DNA of 64,000 bases. Source: JBNGOQ01 sp050589645. GTDB taxonomy: Bacteria > Bacteroidota > Bacteroidia > Flavobacteriales > Flavobacteriaceae. Position numbers and translations under genes: made by a program. Below are positions 53,296-61,518 of this stretch, one piece after another (the first letter of the stretch is position 1; each line of letters starts with the position of its first letter). Below the pieces are notes generated by a model. The model did not search any database. It was not told where the DNA came from and saw nothing but the letters and a program-made list of their open reading frames with translations. The DNA is taken from contig NZ_JBNGOQ010000001.1 of assembly GCF_050589645.1 (NCBI RefSeq), forward strand, positions 620,001 through 684,000. Direction: 5' to 3'.

Positions 53296-53784
53296 CTAGA
53301 CCTGGGCAAAGAGCACCATATAGTTGTGTCCGTATTTCTTGGCACATTTGGGACAATACGCGTAGTGCACATAATATTTTTCGGCCTTTTCGTGCTTGCC
53401 CTCTAAAAAACGTTCCATTTGCCTCATGAATTTTGGAATATCGCTGTAGGCACCATCGAATACCTTCCCTAAAAAAGTACCACTAAGTGCAGCATTTCTT
53501 GCCTTGGGAATATCTGCGGTCACGGAAAGATAGATTTCGGACTTAAAGGCATGCGGATCGGTGAACAATAGTAAAACGTCTTCCTTATTTTGCGGTAGTA
53601 CGTTGGACGATTCCGCAAGTTTCATCAGTTTCTTTATTCGGTTACCTATCATGGGCGACAACGGAATGTGAAAAAATGTGGGCACGGTGGCCTTGAGGAA
53701 TTTTTTATGGTCCCAATTGAAGGTTTTTTCGTTCCATTTTTCCAAATCAAATACTGGACAACATATTTCTTCTTGCTGTTTCAT
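53296..53784 (-). CDS. conserved hypothetical protein with C-terminal CPKC motif
   Basis: The product has 162 residues and no signal peptide. The N terminus contains CCPVF. The C-terminal segment YYVHYAYCPKCAKKYGHNYMVLFA holds a CxxC pair that could bind zinc. I know similar uncharacterised Bacteroidota proteins but no function. A perfect 14-bp palindrome ACTATAATTATAGT lies at 53787-53800, just upstream of its start. Confidence 0.75.
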   Translation of the reverse strand: MKQQEEICCPVFDLEKWNEKTFNWDHKKFLKATVPTFFHIPLSPMIGNRIKKLMKLAESSNVLPQNKEDVLLLFTDPHAFKSEIYLSVTADIPKARNAALSGTFLGKVFDGAYSDIPKFMRQMERFLEGKHEKAEKYYVHYAYCPKCAKKYGHNYMVLFAQV

Positions 53785-53847
53785 TAACTATAATTATAGT
53801 AAACCGGGCAGTAGGACAACAAACAAAAGGATTTTGATTTGCAACCC

Positions 53848-54615
53848 CTAGTTTTGGCCCAGTTCCTTTTTTAAAATGTTTTTAAAACGGGTAGCGCTTA
53901 AATAATGGTCCTCGATCAATTTTCCGTCATGCAACAGACTAAAAACACCATAACCCGAAGGTGCATTTTTGGCCACTTCAGGAGAATTCAGCTTGGTTAT
54001 TTTTAGATCGATCTCATAATCATGTGCTACGTGTAAAAGCGCTTCCACCGATTTTTCGTGCCAAGGACATTGATCCGCATAGACCAGATGCCATCCGGTG
54101 TACTGCTTTTGTTGAGTGGTCCAATCCAAGAGTTTGGGAGCGGGAACGGCAGTGTCCCAAGTCTTGGCCAACAACTGAAACCTTCCCTTTTGATCTACCT
54201 CGTCAAAACCGTTTTTTATGAAGATCAGGTCGCTGGCAATCCATGCGCCCTTGCTCGCCATGACACATACACCTGCCATTTGCCTTTGCTTCGCCTCCTT
54301 TTCGCAGGCCTTTATCAACAGAGATCCGTAGCCTTTTTCCCTGTCTTTTTTGGCGTATACGTACATGCAGTGAATAAACATATAGTTTTCTGCCTGTACC
54401 GGGCGCCAGGCCTTGGAGGCAGGCACATATTCTATAAAGCCGATCGATTTGCCCCCCGACTCCTTTAGTATTTTCATCCGGAGCCCTTCCCTATATCGTT
54501 TCCCAAACCATTTTTCTTTGCTCTTAAATCCCGGATTGGTCAGGTCCTTTACGCAAAAGAGCGTTTCTTCCCGGACGTTTTCGGGTGTTACTTCGATAAT
54601 GGTGGTGGTATGCAT
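53848..54615 (-). CDS. GNAT acetyltransferase with YoaP-like C-terminal domain
   Basis: The ATG at 54615 gives 255 residues. Residues about 1-155 are a GNAT fold with acetyl-CoA-binding loop REKGYGSLLIKACEKEA. The C-terminal 90 residues match the YoaP-type extension (GWHLVYADQCPWHEKSVEALL, with a CxxH pair resembling a thioredoxin-like site). The target of acetylation is unknown. Confidence 0.85.
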   Translation of the reverse strand: MHTTTIIEVTPENVREETLFCVKDLTNPGFKSKEKWFGKRYREGLRMKILKESGGKSIGFIEYVPASKAWRPVQAENYMFIHCMYVYAKKDREKGYGSLLIKACEKEAKQRQMAGVCVMASKGAWIASDLIFIKNGFDEVDQKGRFQLLAKTWDTAVPAPKLLDWTTQQKQYTGWHLVYADQCPWHEKSVEALLHVAHDYEIDLKITKLNSPEVAKNAPSGYGVFSLLHDGKLIEDHYLSATRFKNILKKELGQN

Positions 54616-54719
54616 GTTTAGGCTTTTTAAGAGGGTATGTTTATAGGGTGAAACGCCAGGTAGGCAAGGGTTCCTGGCCGACAACAATTGATTTATCCCG
54701 GTTTTGTCGCACTTCTGAC

Positions 54720-55349
54720 CTACAATTCCAGTTTACGTATGTCCCAACCCTCGCCCTTGCCTTTGAGGGCCACTAGGTCTTTGGAAAGCATTTTGGCATT
54801 TATGCTGGGAAGTTCATACCTCCTTTTGGTAAGCTGTATATTGTAGCGTCTATCAAAGAATTCAACGATTTCCCCGGAAGTGTCCATCAAAACGTCATGG
54901 AATTTGTAATCATAGATTTTGAGCTTAAACTCGTTGTTGCCTCGAAAGACCCTGTCAAAGACCACGCCGGTGGTATATCCTTCATTAAAAGGTGCTACGT
55001 TCAGGAACTGATGTTCTATAGCAAGCTTACCCTTGGTATCGATGAATCCGTAAAGGGGTATTTCATCCTCCATTTTCATGACTAAACATCTTCCATCCTT
55101 GAAGGAGGGATAGGGTATGCCTTTGATTCTGGCCGTGGCGGTTTCCGTGTCCTTATCCCAAACCAGATCTGATCTAAAATCGACTACAAGTTTTCCCGCG
55201 GTATCGATAAAGCCCCACTGGCTTCCCTTTCGTACAGCGGCCAATCCTTCACTGAAAGGTGCTATTTCGTCTATGCCCTCAACTGTTTGGGCATTAAGGA
55301 AAAATGGAAACACCAAAATTATTGCTAATACTGTCCGAAGTTTTCTCAT
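54720..55349 (-). CDS. WG (KWG) repeat exported protein
   Basis: The ATG at 55349 gives 209 residues with a signal peptide ending near FFLNAQ; the in-frame start at 55442 would run across the Crp/Fnr-like site. WG repeats are visible: GLAAVRKGSQWGFIDTAGKLVVDF and IPLYGFIDTKGKLAIEHQF. WG-repeat proteins are probably ligand- or protein-binding beta modules. It is preceded by its own perfect -7 box. Confidence 0.82.
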   Translation of the reverse strand: MRKLRTVLAIILVFPFFLNAQTVEGIDEIAPFSEGLAAVRKGSQWGFIDTAGKLVVDFRSDLVWDKDTETATARIKGIPYPSFKDGRCLVMKMEDEIPLYGFIDTKGKLAIEHQFLNVAPFNEGYTTGVVFDRVFRGNNEFKLKIYDYKFHDVLMDTSGEIVEFFDRRYNIQLTKRRYELPSINAKMLSKDLVALKGKGEGWDIRKLEL

Positions 55350-55382
55350 TTTAGTAAGTTTTAAGTAATTATCATCTACCCG

Positions 55383-55425
55383 CAAAGGTACTGTGCGGGT
55401 CTTGCCTTTAAAATGATAATTGTCA
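55383..55425 (-). promoter_or_regulatory. Crp/Fnr-like site plus -7 box, WG-repeat gene
   Basis: The site TGATAATTGTCA is at 55414-55425. On the minus strand a perfect TACCTTTG (complement of 55383-55390) follows after 23 bp. Confidence 0.8.
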
Positions 55426-55464
55426 GTCGATTTGGGAATCAAGGGAAGGACAGGAAATAGGTCA

Positions 55465-55507
55465 TGATATTGATCATTGTTTGTACGCCCGTGAGCTTCT
55501 AGTTTTA
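55465..55507 (+). promoter_or_regulatory. Crp/Fnr-like site plus -7 box, DUF4136 gene
   Basis: The site TGATATTGATCA is at 55465-55476. TAGTTTTA (55500-55507) follows after 23 bp. Gene start is at 55527. It lies only 40 bp from the divergent site at 55414. Confidence 0.8.
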
Positions 55508-55526
55508 TGTCCTAAATTTTTGAACC

Positions 55527-56159
55527 ATGAAACGGATACTCCTTTGGGCCATCATTTTGGTCTTGACCTCCTGCTCCTCGACAAGATTTGTGGATAGTTG
55601 GAAAAACAGTGAGGTAAGCGCACTGCAACCCGATAAATTATTGGTGATTGGCATGACAGATAACCTGACCGCACGTAAGATTTTTGAGCAAGAACTTAAA
55701 ACTGCATTAACTAGACGCAACATCAAGGCCGAAGAAAGCAGTATATTTTTGGACGGATCCTTCACGGAATCCAAAAAAAGTCAGGAAGAAATCAATGCGA
55801 TGATTGCCGAACTTTCAGCAGATGGTTTTGATGCGGTCATGATCACGGCCGTGAAGGGGGTAGATGAAAACCGAAGTTATACCAGGGGGTATTACACCGT
55901 ACGCTATAATTGGCAGCGCTTTGGGCGTTACTACTTCAGGTACCAGGACGTATATTACCACCCGGGCTATTATGACGATTATAAGGTATACCATGTAGAG
56001 ACTTCCCTATACGATATCAAGGCCGATGAAAACAAATCTTTGGTGTGGGTGGGATCTTTTGACATCGTTAATCCTCGGAACATTACCTCAACCGTCGATG
56101 ATTATGTAGAAAAAATCATCCAACAATTGGAACAAGAGGGATTGATAGATGCTCTCTAA
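55527..56159 (+). CDS. DUF4136-type lipoprotein
   Basis: The product has 210 residues with lipobox LTSCSS (Cys13). The DUF4136 pattern is present in the N-terminal part (ARKIFEQELKTALTRRNIKAEESSIF) and the central Tyr-rich stretch (YTRGYYTVRYNWQRFGRYYF). Function unknown; small envelope lipoprotein expressed under stress in related bacteria is only an inference from the promoter. Confidence 0.82.
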   Translation: MKRILLWAIILVLTSCSSTRFVDSWKNSEVSALQPDKLLVIGMTDNLTARKIFEQELKTALTRRNIKAEESSIFLDGSFTESKKSQEEINAMIAELSADGFDAVMITAVKGVDENRSYTRGYYTVRYNWQRFGRYYFRYQDVYYHPGYYDDYKVYHVETSLYDIKADENKSLVWVGSFDIVNPRNITSTVDDYVEKIIQQLEQEGLIDAL

Positions 56160-56214
56160 AAAGGTAGGTGTAGAAAAATTACCTTAGAGGTGAAGGAAGA
56201 TAAGGTTTCATTTC

Positions 56215-56667
56215 TTAATACCTGATGGTCGAATAGATCATGCGCTTAAGATCTTTTGGGAGTCCGTCCCGAATATCTTGCATTTCTCCCGGAGAGACAT
56301 ATTTTCCAAGGTAGGTAAAGGTAGCGTTGATATAGGTTTCAGCAACCTCATCGCTGTATTCAAAATCGTTTACCGCGGCTGCACCATCGTGATGGCGTAC
56401 CAGGTCGATAAAGTCGGCCATACGTTTTACCCTGGGCCTCTTTTTGTTAATTCTCCATCCGTTCACGTATACCGCTTTGAGGAACATAGGCAGTTGGGCA
56501 ATAAACTGTAGGGATTCCTCCGTAGAGATAATATCCCGTAGTGCATGCAGCACAGAGGACAGTATTCTTCCTGCCTTTTCCCTATTGTCGCCAAAATCCA
56601 TTTCCTTGGTGTATGCCTTTAGAAAAGTGTTTCCTTCCGTCGCATATTGATTGAAGTTAAGTGCCAT
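56215..56667 (-). CDS. DUF2267 family protein
   Basis: The ATG at 56667 gives 150 residues. DUF2267 features are clear: FLKAYTKEMDFGDNREKAGRILSSVLHALRDIISTEESLQFIAQLPMFLKAVYVNGW. The family is soluble, helical, of unknown function, and frequent next to stress genes. It is divergent from HPF with a shared Crp/Fnr-like site between them. Confidence 0.9.
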   Translation of the reverse strand: MALNFNQYATEGNTFLKAYTKEMDFGDNREKAGRILSSVLHALRDIISTEESLQFIAQLPMFLKAVYVNGWRINKKRPRVKRMADFIDLVRHHDGAAAVNDFEYSDEVAETYINATFTYLGKYVSPGEMQDIRDGLPKDLKRMIYSTIRY

Positions 56668-56690
56668 AAGGTTATTTTTTTGATGAGAAA

Positions 56691-56764
56691 TAAAGATGGT
56701 CAATTAAAAGCATGCCGGAAATGATATTAGTCATTTTTGGTACTGAAGCACTGTCCTAATTTTG
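56691..56764. promoter_or_regulatory. bidirectional Crp/Fnr-like promoter
   Basis: The central site is TGATATTAGTCA (56722-56733). Plus strand: perfect TAATTTTG (56757-56764) at 23 bp. Minus strand: CATCTTTA (complement of 56691-56698) at 23 bp. It serves HPF and DUF2267. Confidence 0.78.
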
Positions 56765-56789
56765 GAAGGAACAACAAAAAAAAGGTGGT

Positions 56790-57089
56790 ATGACCATAGA
56801 AATTCAATATGTACGAATGTTATCCAGTGAATCGCTCAGCAATAGGGTTACCGAAAAGTTGATGAAATTGTCCAAAAAATATCCTTGGATCATTAGGACC
56901 CAGGTGTTTTTTAAGCTCGAGAACGACCCCGCCGATCTGGGAAAAATATGTGAAATGGAATTGAGTGTTCCCGGGCCCAGGATTTTTGCCCGGTCCAAGG
57001 AGAACAACTTTGAAAAGGCGTCGGCCGAGACGCTTAAAGATCTGGAAAGGCAGCTGAGAAAACGGAAGGAAGTTTTTAAGGGATATTAA
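56790..57089 (+). CDS. ribosome hibernation factor HPF/RaiA-like
   Basis: The product has 99 residues, like short HPF. The beta-alpha-beta-beta-beta-alpha pattern is visible (MTIEIQYVRMLSSESLSNRVTEKLMKL, then CEMELSVPGPRIFARSKENNFEKASAETLKDLERQLRKRK). It binds the 30S subunit and silences ribosomes in slow growth. A USP gene follows 24 bp downstream in the same operon. Confidence 0.88.
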   Translation: MTIEIQYVRMLSSESLSNRVTEKLMKLSKKYPWIIRTQVFFKLENDPADLGKICEMELSVPGPRIFARSKENNFEKASAETLKDLERQLRKRKEVFKGY

Positions 57090-57113
57090 AGGTATCCGAA
57101 AATTAAAAGAAAC

Positions 57114-57932
57114 ATGAAACTATTGGTACCGGTAGATTTTTCCGAACATTCGGCCTATGCCCTGGAGGTCGCCGCTACACTTGCCCGATTGCAGGATGGC
57201 GAAATTGTGGTGCTCCATATGATGGGGCTTTCACAGGCTGTATTGACCAAGGACGAGTCGCAGGAGTACGAGGAGGCACACTATTATATGAAATTGGCCA
57301 AGAAAAAGTTCGCGGCCTTTTTGGATCGGGAATATCTCCGCGGCATTAGGGTCACCCAACTGGTTCAAAACTACAAGATCTTCAGTGAGATCAATACGGT
57401 GGCCAAAGAACAGGGAACAGACCTTATTGTCATGGGCTCCCATGGAATCAGTGGCCTTAGTGATGTATTTGTAGGTTCCAATACGGAAAAGGTGGTGAGG
57501 AGCTCGGAACTTCCCGTATTGGTCATCAAAGAGCGCATGCCCAATTTTACCTTCAATAAAATGGTCATGGCCTGGCACTATAAGGATGAAAGCGTAGCTA
57601 CCTACCGGAAGGCCAGGGATTTCGCCGATGCCTTTGGTGCCCAACTGCATATGGTCTATATCAACTTACCAGGGTATCATTTCCTGAGCACTAGGGAAAT
57701 AGAAGAAAAAACCTCCCGTTTTATGCAGAACACGGGAATAAACAGGGAAGTTGTCATTTATGACGATTACAGTGTAGAGCAGGGCCTGCTACATTATGCC
57801 GAAAAAATGGATGCCGATATCATTGCGATAGCAACGCATGGGCGCAAAGGCCTGGCCCATTTTCTGATCGGCAGTATCGGGGAGGATATTGCCAACCATT
57901 CCAAGAGACCTGTGGTGACCTTTAAAATGTAA
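57114..57932 (+). CDS. universal stress protein (two UspA domains)
   Basis: The product has 272 residues. Both halves have a UspA fold: LLVPVDFSEHSAYALEVAA, then VMGSHGISGLSDVFVGSNTEKVVRSSELPVLVI (canonical G-x2-G-x9-GS loop) and, in the second half, AIATHGRKGLAHFLIGSIGEDIANHSKRPVVTF (also canonical). ATP binding by both is likely. Close paralogue of the USP at 59462. Confidence 0.92.
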   Translation: MKLLVPVDFSEHSAYALEVAATLARLQDGEIVVLHMMGLSQAVLTKDESQEYEEAHYYMKLAKKKFAAFLDREYLRGIRVTQLVQNYKIFSEINTVAKEQGTDLIVMGSHGISGLSDVFVGSNTEKVVRSSELPVLVIKERMPNFTFNKMVMAWHYKDESVATYRKARDFADAFGAQLHMVYINLPGYHFLSTREIEEKTSRFMQNTGINREVVIYDDYSVEQGLLHYAEKMDADIIAIATHGRKGLAHFLIGSIGEDIANHSKRPVVTFKM

Positions 57933-58009
57933 TGCACCTTCCATGGAAATGGTTGAATATTATGGACTTCACCATCGGCACTTTCCAAGGACACAAAGTT
58001 ATCGTTACC

Positions 58010-58052
58010 TGACTTTTGTCATGTTTTAAGAGCCAAGGGCCGTTTAATTTTG
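58010..58052 (+). promoter_or_regulatory. Crp/Fnr-like site plus -7 box, hemN-usp operon
   Basis: The site TGACTTTTGTCA is at 58010-58021. A perfect TAATTTTG (58045-58052) follows after 23 bp. Gene start is at 58072. Confidence 0.85.
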
Positions 58053-58071
58053 ACAGCAAAGCGAAAAGCTT

Positions 58072-59436
58072 ATGAGTTCATCCTTAGTGCAGAAATACAA
58101 CGTACCTGGGCCACGGTATACCAGTTATCCCACCGTACCATATTGGGACAGGGAGGTCTTTTCTGGAAGGAGATGGAAAGAAACGGTGAAACGCAGCTTT
58201 GGGGAAAGCAATGAAAGAGAGGGTATAAGCCTGTACATACACCTACCTTTCTGCGAAAGTATGTGCACTTTTTGCGGATGTCATAAACGGATTACCAAAC
58301 GCCACAATGTTGAGGTTCCCTATATACGGGCCGTACTCAAGGAATGGCGGCTGTACTGTAATCTTTTCGAAGCGCGGCCCAAGATCAAGGAGCTCCATTT
58401 AGGGGGCGGAACCCCAACCTTTTTTTCACCAGAAAACTTAAAGCTCCTGATGCATGGTATCACAAGGCATGCTACCTTGGCCGATGACCATCAGTTTGGT
58501 TTTGAAGGACATCCGAACAACACCACCCGTGAGCATTTGAAAGTACTTTACGAACTTGGGTTCAGAAGGGTAAGTTTTGGGGTACAGGACTACGATGAAA
58601 AGGTACAAAGGGCCATTCACAGAATACAACCTTTTGAGGCCGTGAAAAACGTGACCGATGCGGCTCGGGAAATCGGATACACTTCCATAGGGCACGATAT
58701 TATTTTTGGATTGCCACTACAACAGTTGGAACATATAAAAGCGACCATTGAGAAAACCAAACAACTGAGACCGGATCGCCTGGCTTTCTATAGCTATGCC
58801 CACGTACCCTGGCTCAAAGGCAACGGACAACGGGGATTCAAAGAAACCGATTTGCCCAGTGCCGTGGAAAAACGTGAACAGTATGAAACAGGAAAGGACC
58901 TACTGGCGCAGGCCGGATACCGTGAAATAGGGATGGACCACTTTGCCCTGGAAACCGACGGGCTGTACCTATCCATGGAAGAAGGAAGACTTCATAGAAA
59001 CTTCATGGGCTATACCGAATCAAAAACGCAGCTCATGGTCGGACTTGGCGCTTCCGCAATCAGCGATAGTTGGTATGGTTTTGCCCAAAACGTTAAAGGT
59101 ATCGAGGAGTATCAAAATTTGTTGGAGAACGATGTTATTCCGGTTTATAGGGGCCATATTCTCAGTGAAGAGGATATAAAAATCCGAAAACATATTCTTA
59201 ATCTTATGTGCAAGTTTTACACCTCCTGGGACCATTCGGAACTGTGGTTCGAAGGCCTGCAAGAGGTACTCCCAAAGCTGAAGGAAATGGAGCAGGACGG
59301 ACTTTTAAAAATAGATTCGGACAGCATTACCATTTCTGAAAAGGGAAGACCTTTTGTCCGTAATGTATGTATGGCGTTTGACCTGTATCTACAGCACAAC
59401 AAACCGGAGACCAAACTATTTTCAATGACTGTTTAA
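58072..59436 (+). CDS. hemN: oxygen-independent coproporphyrinogen III oxidase
   Basis: The product has 454 residues, normal for HemN. The radical-SAM site CESMCTFCGC has C61, C65, C68 (4Fe-4S) and C70, the HemN-specific extra Cys. GGGTPTFF is the SAM-binding glycine motif, and the N-terminal KYNVPGPRYTSYPT is typical of true HemN rather than HemW. It makes protoporphyrinogen IX when oxygen is absent, so its Crp/Fnr-like promoter supports a low-oxygen role for that motif. The USP at 59462 follows by 25 bp. Confidence 0.96.
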   Translation: MSSSLVQKYNVPGPRYTSYPTVPYWDREVFSGRRWKETVKRSFGESNEREGISLYIHLPFCESMCTFCGCHKRITKRHNVEVPYIRAVLKEWRLYCNLFEARPKIKELHLGGGTPTFFSPENLKLLMHGITRHATLADDHQFGFEGHPNNTTREHLKVLYELGFRRVSFGVQDYDEKVQRAIHRIQPFEAVKNVTDAAREIGYTSIGHDIIFGLPLQQLEHIKATIEKTKQLRPDRLAFYSYAHVPWLKGNGQRGFKETDLPSAVEKREQYETGKDLLAQAGYREIGMDHFALETDGLYLSMEEGRLHRNFMGYTESKTQLMVGLGASAISDSWYGFAQNVKGIEEYQNLLENDVIPVYRGHILSEEDIKIRKHILNLMCKFYTSWDHSELWFEGLQEVLPKLKEMEQDGLLKIDSDSITISEKGRPFVRNVCMAFDLYLQHNKPETKLFSMTV

Positions 59437-59461
59437 CCCCATCAATTCAAAAAGATACACC

Positions 59462-60283
59462 ATGAAAAAAATAATAGTACCCCTAGATTTCTCAGAACAA
59501 TCGGAATACGCCCTAAAGGTGGCCGCTTCTCTGGCCAAAAAATACGATTCGGAGGTTTTTGCGCTCCATATGCTGGAGCTTTCCAGTACCCTGATATCCT
59601 CCTCCGAAGGTTTCCAACAAGAACAGATGATGTTTCTTTTGAAACTGGCGGAACAACGATTCAACAAATTCTTGGACAAGCCCTACTTAAAAGGGGTACG
59701 CCTTACGCCGGTCATTAAACATTACAAGGTGTTCGCCGAGTTGAACGATATTGCGGAAAAACACGATGCGGATTTGGTCGTCATGGGTTCGCACGGTATA
59801 GACGGACTCAAAGAGATTTTCGTGGGCTCAAACGCGGAAAAAGTTGTACGGAATGCCAATATTCCGGTTTTGGTGGTGAAAGACGACATTGACGATTTTA
59901 AGATTGAACGTTTTGTATTTGCATGCGATTTTAAGGAGGAAAGCCTTATCGCCTTTCAGAAAGCCAAGGCTTTTGCAGATAAACTTTCGGCAAAATTAAA
60001 CCTGATCTTTGTGAATACCCCGGGCGATAATTTTCTCAGTACGGCAGATAGCTATAAGCGCATATCCCATTTCATGGATATGGCCGGAGAAGGCTTGGAA
60101 GTGGAAATCTACAACGATTACAGCGTGGAAAAGGGCATCCTGAACTATAGCGAGAATGCTGGGGCAGACTTGATCGGGATACCTACCCATGGGCGCAAGG
60201 GACTTTCCCACTTTTTTATGGGAAGCATTGGCGAGGATATCGCCAACCATGCCAAAATCCCGGTGATAACCTTTAAAATTTGA
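59462..60283 (+). CDS. universal stress protein (two UspA domains)
   Basis: The product has 273 residues, paralogous to the USP at 57114 with both nucleotide-binding loops intact (VMGSHGIDGLKEIFVGSNAEKVVRNANIPVLVV and GIPTHGRKGLSHFFMGSIGEDIANHAKIPVITF). Last gene of the hemN operon; a terminator follows. Confidence 0.92.
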   Translation: MKKIIVPLDFSEQSEYALKVAASLAKKYDSEVFALHMLELSSTLISSSEGFQQEQMMFLLKLAEQRFNKFLDKPYLKGVRLTPVIKHYKVFAELNDIAEKHDADLVVMGSHGIDGLKEIFVGSNAEKVVRNANIPVLVVKDDIDDFKIERFVFACDFKEESLIAFQKAKAFADKLSAKLNLIFVNTPGDNFLSTADSYKRISHFMDMAGEGLEVEIYNDYSVEKGILNYSENAGADLIGIPTHGRKGLSHFFMGSIGEDIANHAKIPVITFKI

Positions 60284-60311
60284 ATTTAGTTGGTTAATTA
60301 TGTAGTTGAAG

Positions 60312-60345
60312 CAAGGGGGGACCATTTATGGCTCCCCTTGTTTGT
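60312..60345 (+). terminator. intrinsic terminator of the hemN-usp operon
   Basis: CAAGGGG (60312-60318) pairs with CCCCTTG (60334-60340), followed by TTTG. It sits 29 bp after the USP stop. Confidence 0.65.
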
Positions 60346-60960
60346 TGGTGATAGCTAGTTAATGGTTGACGGTGAACAGTTGGCAGTGCGCAGTGCTCGG
60401 TTCAGCCTTCTTAAATCGTAATTTCAAACAGCGTCTGCGGACGGAAGAGTCATAAAACCACGTCAGTAAACAGTGAACAATAAGCAATGAACAATAAACA
60501 ACTATCAATGGGCAATATTCGGTGAGTGGTTGATGGATATTGGTTTTCGGTTGGCAGTCGGCCGTTGTCGCCGGTACTGCTAATTTCTGACCTCCAAATC
60601 ACCACACATCGCTATTCCCTCTTCCCTGAAGCCTAGCGAAAAATCCACATCAGTTCGAGTGATCTGGATGAGGTCCCGGTTTGGCACGCGGTTGAAGATC
60701 GTATCGAGAACCGTGGGCAGTGAACAATGAACAATGAACAATGAACAATTAACAATAAACAATTATCAATGGGCAATATTCGGTGAGTGGTCGACGGTGT
60801 TAAATGTGCTGTTCAACATTCGTAATTCAACATGCGCAATTCAACATTCGTAATTCCAAATAGGCACCTCGCTTTGTTAACGGAAGGGTAGGATGCCAAT
60901 CGCTATTGCCTGTTCGCTCATAGTGTGGTAGTCGAACTATAAGTACGGATGGATTATCTG
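60346..60960. repeat. 615-bp non-coding region with AACAATGA-type repeats
   Basis: The region holds runs of AACAATGAACAAT at about 60472-60500 and 60720-60765, an AATTCAACATTCGTAATTC tract at about 60815-60857, and two exact copies of TATCAATGGGCAATATTCGG-TGAGTGGT at 60503-60530 and 60764-60791. No credible gene was found; a minus-strand open frame at 60580-60762 runs through the repeats. Similar short repeats are common junk or spacer sequence in Bacteroidota. Confidence 0.6.
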
Positions 60961-61395
60961 TCAAGCAAAGGGCAAATAAGACCTTCCGGCCTTGATATCA
61001 GCGGAAAGCTCTCCCAAGGTTTTGTTTTCCAGACCGTTGAGAAATACTAGCCGCGACGGCGCCATCAGTCCATGCAGGGGGCAAGGTCGTTTTTCGTTAC
61101 AATTTTTAATGCTCAACAAACAGGTTTTTAGTTTATCGACCCCATCAATGACGTCCACAATGGCAATCAGGGACTGGTTTCGGTCCGCATCGCTCAAATA
61201 AAATCCGCCTTTGGGCCCCCTAGTGGAGGAGATGATGTTTCTTCTGGAAAGCTCCTGCAACAATTTCGCCAGATACGCCTGCGGAACGTTGATGGATTTG
61301 CTAATGTCCTTTGCCATGATCTTATGGTCTTCGTCAGAGTAAAGTGCCAGGTACAGCACTGCTTTTATGGCGTATTTGGAAGATATGGAAAACAT
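60961..61395 (-). CDS. Rrf2 family transcriptional regulator with three clustered Cys
   Basis: The product has 144 residues. The winged helix (YAIKAVLYLALYSDEDHKIMAKDISKSINVPQAYLAKLLQELSRRNIISSTRGPKGGFYL) is Rrf2-type. Three Cys in CLLSIKNCNEKRPC (spacing C-x6-C-x5-C) could ligate an Fe-S cluster, as in NsrR and IscR. It is divergent from the nos locus; an NO-sensing role like NsrR would fit but is unproven. The Crp/Fnr-like site at 61451 lies between them. Confidence 0.9.
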   Translation of the reverse strand: MFSISSKYAIKAVLYLALYSDEDHKIMAKDISKSINVPQAYLAKLLQELSRRNIISSTRGPKGGFYLSDADRNQSLIAIVDVIDGVDKLKTCLLSIKNCNEKRPCPLHGLMAPSRLVFLNGLENKTLGELSADIKAGRSYLPFA

Positions 61396-61450
61396 GATAT
61401 GCTATTGGAATTACAAATACAAAGAATAAAAGATATTATTGTCTTAAATA

Positions 61451-61493
61451 TGACATTTGTCATTTTATTCGTTGCCTTCCAAACCTACATTTG
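61451..61493 (+). promoter_or_regulatory. Crp/Fnr-like site plus -7 box, nos operon
   Basis: The site TGACATTTGTCA is at 61451-61462 (a perfect palindrome). A perfect TACATTTG (61486-61493) follows after 23 bp. The first gene starts at 61519. Confidence 0.85.
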
Positions 61494-61518
61494 ACCCGAA
61501 TCTTTAAAATAACCAGGA

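Noticed and set aside
60580..60762. Minus-strand 60-codon frame in the repeat region
   Set aside because: The N-terminal part is a translation of AACAAT repeats; no reliable start or domain.
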